Shown here: positions 36,001 through 45,634 of the stretch, piece by piece
Position numbering within the stretch: position 1 is the stretch's first letter
How the letters are laid out: every line of letters starts with the position of its first letter
NCBI GenBank assembly: GCA_014871385.1
Contig: CM026426.1
Coordinates: forward strand, 73,646,303-73,710,302
Direction of reading: 5' to 3'
From: Ceratodon purpureus
Taxonomy: Eukaryota; Streptophyta; Bryopsida; Pseudoditrichales; Ditrichaceae
DNA length: 64,000 bases
Program-made: the position numbers and the translations under genes
Notes under the pieces: model-generated
Told to the model about the DNA's origin: nothing
Databases searched by the model: none
Seen by the model: the letters and a program-made list of their open reading frames with translations, nothing else

Positions 36001-36095
36001 GTCGGCTGCCCGCTGAGTCGTCTTTGTTGTCGGCGGATACAGTTCTCTCCGTCGGCGGGGACACTTCCCGTCGACCCTATCGGCGGTCCGCCGAC
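36001..36095. repeat. H2 hairpins near the start of copy 2
   Basis: 36001-36017 (GTCGGC-TGCCC-GCTGAG) and 36079-36095 (ATCGGC-GGTCC-GCCGAC), with further half copies (GTCGGCGG) at 35936-36055. They fall inside the first open segment of the gene. Confidence 0.75.
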
Positions 36096-36431
36096 AAGGT
36101 ATTCTTCTTCTATCCAATGGAAGTAGAGCCGATCCAGGCGTTTCTAAGGAATGGCCGATCAGGGCGGTAGAAGGTTAAAAAGAGCGTTGTCGTGGCCCTT
36201 ACTCATTCTGGGCTCTATTATGCAGGCAGGGCAGTGATCCAGCGTGTTGTAGAATTTGATCCTATAGTGGTGATGGTAAAAGTGATTGAGGTTTCAGACA
36301 GCATGGAAATGAATATACCATTTCCGGATGAGGGTGTGAAGTCCTTGAGCAACTGCTTAGGGCGCATGATATTGTGGGAGGCGGCAGACCTCAAGCCTTT
36401 CGGAGAGGTGGAAGACGATGACATCAACGCC

Positions 36432-36448
36432 GTCGGCTGCCCGCCGAC
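36432..36448. repeat. H2 hairpin in frame in copy 2 (encodes VGCPPT)
   Basis: GTCGGC-TGCCC-GCCGAC inside an acidic linker between the two plant transposon domains. Confidence 0.9.
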
Positions 36449-36788
36449 GGATGTTGTAGAAGATGTCAAGCCCGTTCAAGAATTCCTGGACCTCGCAGAA
36501 CAGATGGAAGTTGCGCTCCTCGAGGAATCCGGAGGCTCAAAGCGTTGTGTAGCCGCAGGAGTCATTATGGAGTGCTCTCCTAAAGGAACGTGGGAGGGGT
36601 TCTTGATTCCTCACAGCTTCTTTCTAATAGTGAGAGTGTCGTCCGTCAATCCAGAATTCTCTGAAGCACCTGCTTTCTGCGAGTTACCGGATGTGTTAAC
36701 GATCGGGTGTGCTGTGGGGCGATTGGTACTTTGGAGTTGATACAAGGTATGTCCACTTGTGAGCGGCGCGTTGGCTGGTACATGTCCC

Positions 36789-36805
36789 GTCGGCTGCCTG
36801 CCGAC
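36789..36805. repeat. H2 hairpin in frame in copy 2 (encodes VGCLPT)
   Basis: GTCGGC-TGCCT-GCCGAC in the hydrophilic linker after the second transposon domain, in the same reading frame as the 36432 copy. Confidence 0.9.
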
Positions 36806-39800
36806 GGAACTTCACTTAGGGAACGAAGATGAAGAAATTGATGAAAGCAACTCCGCTCCGTCTGAGCAGGATCTAGGGACTAGGTCTCCAATAAATATCA
36901 GTAGTGACAACGATGTGTCTAAACAGGTGGAATCCGACGTAGACACGGATGATCATAGTTGGCGTCCGGATTCCGGGACCTCGGGTACTCCTTCCACTCC
37001 AGATGCTTCATATCCCGACCGCCACCTCTAGAGACATCGGTATGTCGAACTTCTTAATGATGACCTATCAGTACGAGGTAGAGCAATGATTCAAGTATGT
37101 TTACCGAACGAGGCATGTGATGATAAAGTCCTAGGGGATACAGAGGTTGGAGTTCTCTTTGTCTCTGAAGACGATCATCTGCAGATGACAACTCTCAGAT
37201 GGCGTCTGACTCACACTTGGTTAGAAGGGGGTCACCTTCTCTCTGCTATAATTACTTACTGCTCTGAGAATTTAGCAAACGCCGACGTGGACGATGGTCT
37301 GGATGGTGTCCCGAAGAATGCTTATCGATCGGTGAGGAGGAAAGTTCGCGAAAAAGATGACGTCTCCTCTACTAAGCTTCGTTGAATGGTTGTCCCTGCT
37401 GAATGCCGCTTAGTGAGCTCAAAGCGGTGTTGCAAGGACCGATGTTGCGAGACTTTGAGATGGGAAGATATTGTGCATATTCGTCGTAGATTTTACGCAA
37501 CAACCTTCGAGACGAGGCGAGAGATGTCCTTCGCCGTGCAAGGGCACTTACATATTGTACCCGGCAAGCGGAAGCTCTATGTAACTCTTGCGAACGTTGA
37601 CATATGTGAAGTAGCATGGTATATTATTCACGGAGTATCAAAATCAGCGTACTACAACTACAAGACTTCGGCGAGAAGTGGCCGTGTCAATGGGAGTCAC
37701 GGAAATTCCGGAGTACTTCGTCCCCAGATTCACACAATCCAGGCACTCGCAACGTTGACAACTATCGTTAATGAGAATGCCGACCAAGTGCCCAATGAGT
37801 TTCGGATGATTGGCAAGAAGAGAGTGGCCGCGCTCAAAGTACTCTTGTCTGCGATGAATTGGAATCACATGCGCGTAATGGCCAATGCCGTAAGTTCCTC
37901 CTCTTCTTCTTTCACTATGGATAATTTAGTGAATACTAGTCTATGGATGACGAACTGGCCTCACTCTGTGTTGTTCAGGTCAATGAGCAGTGCAACGCGA
38001 AGCCGATTTCGCAGTCCTCTGTTAGTCGCATGAGGAAGGAGTACTTCCGCAACGTTGAGGTCAAGGCGGTAAGAAGTAATTTCTCCAAGTGCACTGAGTG
38101 TGACTTCCTCGTTGAACTCATTGCAAAGTATCCTAGACGGTTGGACGAGTAGCAGAGCTTGACAGAGGATAGGACCAGGCATTTGAACTATCAGCGAGCT
38201 TGTCGCAACATTTATTACGGATGGACAACCCAATCCATATAGAGTCCTACTAAGTTCCTATGCATCATACACGATAAGATGGACACATCAAAAACAGCGA
38301 TCCCTCGGATGCAACGTATCACGAAGGCTACGGCAGGGCTTGGTCGAATTCCGTTTTCCTTTACTGGAATGCTGACTCACGGACACGGAGATGGCGCCTA
38401 CGCACACTATGCAACTGCCCTTTGGCCAGGAGACCCAAATTTCACAATCTCCTCGTTGTGCAGGGTATTCCGTGCCTTGGAGAGACTACCTGTCCGGGAG
38501 TCAAAAGTACTCTTCGAGGCACCGCCACAGAATGAATTCTTTGCAGCGCTAATGCATGGATCGTCACGTTGCATCCCCTCAATTCCACCCTCTAGAGATG
38601 AACCACTCACTCCACCTCTGCCTGGTAGGCCTGCTGTTCCTTTGCCGAAGAAGTTGTATCTCCAACTTGACAAATCAGCAAAGGACAATAAGAACCGGTT
38701 TCTTCTAGCATTCTGCTCGTTGCTGACGGCGAGGCGGATATTCAAGGAAGTTACAGTTGGTTTCCTGATTGTGGGACACACACATGAGGACATCGACGCC
38801 CACTTCAGTCACCTGTCAAAACTCATTAAGCGAAAGAACACATACCGCCTTGCCGACCTCATGAAGGCATTCATGGATTCACAGAAGACAGTTGCCTTTA
38901 TTCCAGGGGTTGTTCAGGAAGTGGCAGACTTCAAAAGTTATGTTGCTGATTTTCATCACGACGCAGGTAATGCGATAGAAGGTCACAATGAAATGCATCT
39001 TTTTAAGTTTTATGTAGTGGAGGATGGGGAGGATGCGGGGTGGCCCGTGATGAGGTACAAGAAGCATGCAACTGATCCGTCATGGCTTCCACCTCGCAAA
39101 CCCGTGAAAATGTGGAGGGCAGACAAAGAGGATAAACCACGTTTGCCCGTCGGTGATCCCAAACCGGTTACTCATAAGCACTTATGGAGTAGTGTTGAAG
39201 TCGATGAGGGCAAGACGAACGCAGATAAAGAGGTGGCACGAGCAGCGGAGTGTTCAGAGAAGAGAAATTTCATTAAAAGTGGAATATCTAAGTACATTGA
39301 GTAACGGAGAATTGGCATGGCTCGGATGAAGAAATACGCACAAGACATGTTACCATATGTACAATATTGGGAGCGAATTTTAAAGGAGGTCAATGAGCCA
39401 CTACCCCCCAATTCCGCCACCTTACAGGAAGGATTTTGGCCTATCTCAGACTGGAAGCGGGACCACGTCACCACATTTGATGCAGAGGACGAATATATAC
39501 CAGATCCGGATATTCGTCCGCGTGACGAGGATGAGGTGGAGCCTTATCCTTTCTGCGGTCCAAAAAACTCTAGGCCGAAGTTTGTGTTTAACCCATATCG
39601 TGACGTGTTACGTGGCAATTGGGTGATCTGTCGTCCGAGTAAAGAAGACCACCTACCTATTTGGATGGGTAGGGCGATAGAGCCTGTTATAACAGAGCCT
39701 GGACCTAATTACGATAAGTTCAAGGTTGAATGGTGGACTCCGATGAAGGGCAAGAAGGAAGGTAAGAAGAAAGTTGCGAGAGAGTGCTGGACAAGACGGT

Positions 39801-39990
39801 GGGAAAGGGAGTTGACTCTTGCGGAGTGGGTGGAGTGTAAATCCGTTGTATACACTCATAGGACCAAGAAAACTACGCATGAGGGCCCCTTAAAGTCCCA
39901 TCTAATACCGGAAGAGGTTGTGATTGCTGCCATGGCAAACTTCGAATCGCATGGAATCTCGATGAACTGGAATGACGAGTAGGAAGGCTA

Positions 39991-40007
39991 GTCGGCGGCC
40001 CGCCGAC
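39991..40007. repeat. H2 hairpin just after the copy 2 stop codon
   Basis: GTCGGC-GGCCC-GCCGAC, starting 9 nt after the stop codon. Confidence 0.9.
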
Positions 40008-40197
40008 GATTGTGATCTTAGCTGTAGTAGACGTAGGTTGTGATGGTTTCCTCTATCGACCTTATAGTTGAATATTGTAAACACTGTGATTCCTTCGAAT
40101 AAGAATTGTATTTTACCATAGACCCAATATTAGTCATGTATTACGCTTGGTCTTCTATTTGTTGGTCTGATGCCTTCCTTTTCCTTCTTCGATGGTC

Positions 40198-40329
40198 GTC
40201 GGCTGTCCGCCGATGCTTCTAACCATACTAGATAAGCATCATGATTGGTGACTTCGTGAGGCTGGTCTATATTGTATGGCCTGTGATTTTTACGGTGGAC
40301 ACTGTTACACCAGTCGGCTGCCCGCCGAC
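40198..40329. repeat. Two H2 hairpins downstream of copy 2
   Basis: 40198-40214 (GTCGGC-TGTCC-GCCGAT) and 40313-40329 (GTCGGC-TGCCC-GCCGAC). Confidence 0.85.
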
Positions 40330-41709
40330 GCATTCCACAACATTGGTAGAACCACTATGCGCTTTGAGAAACTGGGAAAAAATATTTATCCATTTCATTA
40401 TATTCTTATCGGAGTACAAAAATAGTGTTCCGCCCTTTACATGTTACTTTGTATTGTGTATACATCAGAGATGCGACTACTCCTAAAGCCTTAGTAACAA
40501 ATGCTAACCATGAATTCTACAACTATCCGAGTGTGTGAAGCAGCTCTATTGAAAACGAGCTGGACAATGTCAACACACACTAAATCACCCTAAAGCCTTT
40601 GTTCACAGAGAAAAGCCGCATATGGTCGCCAACGGCCATGCAACGATCAGTCCTTTGCAGTACACTTCGCTCAGACAGCACTACACGCAGTATCGACGGA
40701 TGGATGCGCGGATCCAAACGATGAATACCTGGACTGCGGGCTTGCGTTCCCTCCGCACCACTGATCTTGGCCAGAGCACCGACTTCCAGCACCCCCCGAG
40801 ATGTCGTATGCTTTGTCAACAAGGCGGAGCCACCCTGCAGTTGATATGGTTTGCGTTGACACTTCCCCTGTGTGGCTGAAGTGAACGCTGCCAACACTCT
40901 CGGACTCTTTAGACTCCTCGGACTCCTCGAACGTCAATAGGAAGGTCAATAGGAAGTGTCAGATATAGTTCCAGCAATTCTAAGGTGTGAGCAAGACTCC
41001 AATACCACTTCGCACCTCGCTGCAGAAGGCGTGTGATGTATTTGAAAGCAGGAATGGCGGTGTTGCAAGAACGGGCGACCACCGCCCTATACCATGGCCG
41101 GAGCGCCTCGAGGTCAGCCGGTGTCTCCTAATAATGCGGATACCCCACATTGCTACCCCGCCTCCCCATAACGACAAAATAGTGGACAATATGCGACCAA
41201 ATTCTACAATATGCGACCTTCTTCTACAGTATCCGGCTGGAGTTCGTCTACCAAACTGGTAAAAGTTCTAGTAATCCACTTCTCTAGGGTTTTCCGGACG
41301 ACTAGTTGCCAACGTGGACCTAGTCTAGTAGCGCCTACTCTCCCAGTTGGCAAGTAGCCGACCTAGGACTACCTTAACTCGGACTAACCAAAGTAGAAAT
41401 AACTTATTGACTTTTGCAGATATTTATCTAAGCGTAATTAACCAATATTGTGTACTTGTCCTGGTATGGTCTACTTTTGAAGAGTACAATTTATCATATG
41501 ACAACTTATCCCAATTTCTAATATCAGGACCAGGCATTATCTCCTTTGAACGCTCTTTTAGGCGAACATCCTAAACCCTAAACCATATGGGTAGTAACTT
41601 TTCTTCCTGATGTATTTTTAATGCCACATTATGTGACGATTTCTCATCATTTTTATATGTATTTGAAATTTCAGAGGTCGGTTCAGTAAGGAAGAGGTTG
41701 GCTCTCCTA

Positions 41710-41726
41710 GTCGGCGGCCATCCGAC
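41710..41726. repeat. H2 hairpin, rightmost copy
   Basis: GTCGGC-GGCCA-TCCGAC. A weaker one lies at about 41839-41855. No H2 is seen further right except as GCCGAC motifs in the Ty3 element. Confidence 0.75.
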
Positions 41727-42517
41727 TAGAAAGGACTTTGAACGTTGTGACCGTGAATACTGTTCATTCTGAACGACGACTCCGGAGTCCTCATAGACGG
41801 ACACCTCAATGTAAGATGCCTGGCAGACGTGTGCACTCAGCGGTTCGCCGACGATCTTCCCTTCACCCGCTTCACTTCACAGATCCACATTTTGCAGAGC
41901 ATGTATTTCTTTTTCTTAGAAAAGATAGATTTCTAAGGATAGGGTTTCTAGGGTTTAGGGTTTTTAGTCAGCCACTCGCCGAGGGATTCGGCCATGACAG
42001 TGGAACTTGGATGTCCTCTTTTCAGCATGATATTAAAATTCACTCAAATGATTTTATCCCTTGTAAGCGGAATGCATTTTTTCATAAATATTTGACATCT
42101 TTGTCTTTAAATTTGAGGGATAACGCATGAATTGGACGTCTACTGATGATGCAAAGTAGTCTTTAATTGAGCGTTTTGTCCATAATTACTTAAATACCCC
42201 TTAGTGCAGTGCGATGGTCTTCTGCGAGAGAAAGAGACATTGAATCTACTATGCGGCACTTGGGAAATTGTGTTGCATGCGCTGTTTTGTGGAATCTGAG
42301 TGTTGTGATTTGTAACTAAAACAAACTAGCTCAAGCTCTTTATCTTTCAGGAGACTCGAATTGAAGCGGCACTTGAGGAAGTCCAATTCGTTGGAGGTTG
42401 TAGCTTGTGAAACCATTTTACAAAATCTACTCAACCGTATGTCAAATAGAAACAACTCGTGGGATCAAGTGGCTTGTTCTCTATCTTATACTCCACCATC
42501 AACAATTACATTTCAAG

Positions 42518-42562
42518 GTACACTAAACTAGTACATTACAATGTACACTAAACTAGTACATA
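42518..42562. repeat. Short tandem duplication
   Basis: GTACACTAAACTAGTACAT occurs twice in close succession. Confidence 0.7.
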
Positions 42563-42981
42563 ATTGTAGTCACATAGCATAATTTCAGAGGTGTGTGGTT
42601 TTGAATTATATGTCAATTAAAGCATAGAAGCTTGTAAGGGTTTAGGGTACTATAATATGATTATAGACACAATTTGTTACTTATGTTAGAAGTTTTTATC
42701 AATAAATTGTGTTTTAAATGAAGATAAAGAGTATGTTTATATACCAGCATATACTTGTCACAGTTTGGATTTGACAAAAATATACTTTTTGGGCAAGAAA
42801 TTTTGTACCAGCTTAGCCCAACTCATCAACTGTATAATGTATACATATTCTTCTATTACATTACATTAGTCAATTTGCAACTTACAATGTAAATTGTCAT
42901 TTATAGAAAGATATGCCTTGTTTTTCTCAGCACAAAAAAAAAAAGTAAGAGGAAAAGTTTTTTTGGATGAAATTTCTCTAG

Positions 42982-42999
42982 GTACACATTAATGTGTAC
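42982..42999. repeat. 18-bp perfect palindrome
   Basis: GTACACATTAATGTGTAC, self-complementary over its full length. Confidence 0.8.
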
Positions 43000-44377
43000 A
43001 TTATCTAGGTGGCCCACTATTTCTAGAGAATAATTTTCATCCTTTTGGCATATAACGCCTTGAATCTCAAAATAGTGATGGAGGCAGGTTTAGAGTATAT
43101 ATGGTGTATGAAGTATTTCTATGTACTTAGTTGCACGGGTAGCCTAGGAGAGCTACACGTGTCCAACTTTATGTTGAAATCTTAGATTGATTTAATGTTG
43201 GACGGCGGTCCATGGTCATAGGGGTATGTACCCACATCACCCGAGAATCTACATCAAAGTTGAGGACAACAGTATATGAAAATATACTGTATATACTTGA
43301 TAAACTTGCCCATTTTGTACCCGGTTTAGTGTACAAAGACGTCTACATTGAGTATGCTTGTGCAGTTTTTTCACTTTGGAAAGGAGAGATTGATAATAGT
43401 CCTGAATATGCCTGCTTGAGGTTGGCGAAGTGGGACTATGATTCATATATAGAGTGCCACTGGATTCCGAAAGATGAATATCAGTCGTATCGATTTAACG
43501 TGAACTGAAACATCTTTAAGAATTCTTGGGCCCTTGCAGAACCAATCGACAATGAAAGATTGGAGACGGCGTCACTAGGCAAATTAAGTTGTTGTGAATT
43601 GAATCATTTGAGGACTTTGCTTAGTGATACTAGGAATCACACTCTCTGGTTGCAGCCAGGAGAGAAGGTGGTTCCAAGACCGTACATTTGGGTCTCACCA
43701 ATACATCGATAGACCACAATTTAAAATTTCCATTACTATTGTATCAGATTCTCTTTGACCGAGCTTTCATGCCTGCATTATACTTTAAGGATCAACTTAA
43801 TGGAAATTTTTTTAACAAAAATTCTATCTGATGGCAATTTTATATTTGATTTGATTGTACTGCTTGAATTTTGCATCCATATATTTCACTATGTGAACCG
43901 GGTTCAAAAATTGAGATATCGCAATGTAAACACCGTAAGGACTGTGAGAAAGATTTGCTTTGTAGTTTATATTTTATATATGAATTTCAAAGACTAATGG
44001 TATGGACTCTTCATACCTGATGCTTGGACTCTCATCTCATTTAAGGCACTTATAAAATTCCTTTCTAATGTGCTAAGTAGATGAAGAAGAAAATAACATT
44101 AAGCATTGTGAACAAAATGACTTGCAATTTTCATTTAAGATTAATAGAAGCTAGCAGTGGACAGAAATGATACAGAATGTATAATATAGTAATAAAATGT
44201 ACAATTTCTGTACATGTAGTACAAGATTTGTACAGAAATAGTAGGAGCTCCTAGTCTTTCTGAAGGGCATATATGTTTGGTTAATGTGGATTTAGAAGAA
44301 ACAAACTGTGGTCCACGCTTCTGAAGAACAGAGTGTGTGACCCGGGACTACATGCGACGAATCAGACCTGTGTAGTA

Positions 44378-45634
44378 TCATTCCATAGAGTTAGCAAGAA
44401 GATCAACTACAAGAAGAATAGGGGGTTCTTCGGTTACAATGTCACGGCAGTGAGTGCTACCACACTTACAATGGAAAGGAAAAACGGCATCAACAGCATT
44501 CACTTTTGGTAACTGAAAACTACAACCATAGTCCCACGTTAGTTCTTCAAATGCCGGAATATTAACTCGTGCGAAGTAGGCAACATGGTACACTCCACCA
44601 TGGTTGCTGCTGACTCTCACTGGCACGTCAATAAGGTTGGCGTCCTCATATCTGATCAACAAACGACTACAAGTAGTGAGAAATGGAGAAAGAAACCAAC
44701 TACATGCATGAATCCTCAGTAGTGCTATACCCACAATTAGACAAATTTACAAGGGATCCAGAGCAGAGAAAATAATCATACCTGTGGTTTACAAATTTGG
44801 AGACATTAGAGAGATTTGTGCCGTCTATGCACAACGCCACATCATCATATACTACTTGCTCAGATTTCTAATCAGCATCTAGAGCTAGTGTAAATGCCTC
44901 CATTTTCCCTAGCTTCGCAATAGCCCTCCGTTGCATGAGCTCCGCATTTGTAACAATCTCCCCTGCATATTCAAACACAAATCTCCCTTTCTGAATGGGG
45001 CTAGTTGCTCGCAGTCTCCACCCCTTTGAACCAGTCCAAAACACTTGAAGGGGAATGGATAACCCCCGCTGGACTACTCTGTTGCCACACGACCACTTGC
45101 AGTTGCAGCCATCATTGCATTCTTGAAGAAAAGCCCTCTTGGTATGACCTGGGTATGAAGAACCTTCCTCGGGTGAACACGTTAATCCACAGAATACAGT
45201 CTCCTCCATCAAACCCTGTCCAAGACCACAAAATAGTGGACCAAGGTACCAATTATTACACATAGTACAAGTTCCTACTAAAGGACAACACAGAAGTAAC
45301 AAATTGGTACATAGAGTAGTTCAGAAAGAACAAACCTTATCCATTTGAATTAGACAATACTTACGGGTTGGTACATAAGAGAACTACATAGCCAACCTTG
45401 TTTTGTATACAATGAGTGGACAAGGTTTTGTAGCCCACACCTGCATCCTCTCCCAAGACAGCCATTTTCGCAACCAGTGCAAGACTCCAGGAAAACCAAT
45501 TTCATCTTACTCAAGTGGGTAGTTGCAAGTGTGGATGCTCTGGATTGAGGAGTGTAAGTGAATTCCTCTAAAGCATAAAATACCTTACTTGGCACCCACA
45601 CCAAGACTGGAACACGTTCTAATCCATTAGACAA
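44378..45634 (-). pseudogene. SUVR-type histone-lysine methyltransferase (pre-SET/SET/post-SET), pseudogene
   Basis: Leftward exons: 45634-45365 (donor GTAAGT), 45215-44782 (donor GTATGA) and 44651-44378, all with GT-AG borders and matching phase. Exon 1 has the Cys-rich start of the pre-SET region (SCTGCENGCLGRGCRCG). Exon 2 has GHTKRAFLQECNDGCNC, GNRVVQRGL, LQVFWTGSKGWRLRA and FVFEYAGEIVTNAEL. Exon 3 has DANLIDVPVRV, EELTWDYG and CKCGSTHC (post-SET). These match plant SUVR1/2/4-type enzymes acting on histone H3 lysine 9. Two lesions are visible: TAG at 44868-44870, and Tyr where family members have the Cys after NHR that joins the zinc site. The exon-intron structure shows that it is a genomic duplicate, not a retrocopy. 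5' exons may lie to the right but I cannot place them. Confidence 0.8.

Larger units (their letters stand above)
35877..39982 (+). pseudogene. DUF7869-like transposase gene, copy 2, nearly full length
   Basis: One rightward frame continues across TAG 36168, TGA 36738, TAG 37029, TGA 37383, then an 89-nt GT-AG intron (37890-37978), TAG 38150, TAG 38240 and TAA 39302, to the stop at 39980-39982. Domains in order: two tandem copies of a plant transposon domain (YAGRAVIQRV to CLGRMILW; VAAGVIMECS to CAVGRLVLW), an acidic linker, a CC-x3-CC motif, an HxxS helix segment (GVSKSAYYNYK), a CTEC motif, then HDKMDTSKT (38270), QLDKSAKDNKN and VGHTHEDIDAHF. The last three fit D, D and E/D positions of a DDE-type nuclease (inference). 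The C-terminal part has LPIWMGRA and FKVEWWTP, like a small chromatin-reader fold. H2 hairpins lie upstream, inside the coding sequence (36432, 36789) and just after the stop. DUF7869 is named from memory. Confidence 0.65.
39983..41270. other. 3' flank of DUF7869-like copy 2; no supported gene
   Basis: Holds three H2 hairpins, then a GC-richer block (40600-41270) with overlapping ORFs on both strands that I cannot assign. Confidence 0.4.
41271..44377. other. Gene-poor stretch before the SET-domain pseudogene
   Basis: I find no gene with a recognisable family. Short CCCTAAA-like motifs occur at 41570-41585 and 41940-41968. A 98-codon rightward ORF at 43212-43508 is followed by coding-like sequence to about 43700 in another frame, but I cannot identify it. 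Confidence 0.35.

Noticed and set aside
38750..38810. Metallophosphoesterase from the GHTH motif
   Set aside because: The other metal-binding motifs (D-x-H, GD-x2-D, GNH-D/E) are not in the expected order; GHTHEDIDA is constant in the DUF7869-like family.
11715..39982. Reassigned nuclear stop codons (TAG/TGA read as Gln/Arg)
   Set aside because: The intact ORFs here end normally, frames also contain frameshifts and deletions, and no land plant nuclear code change is known. Deamination in silenced repeats explains the pattern better.
40580..41262. Possible coding block on either strand
   Set aside because: Several overlapping ORFs of similar length, none with motifs; cannot be supported.
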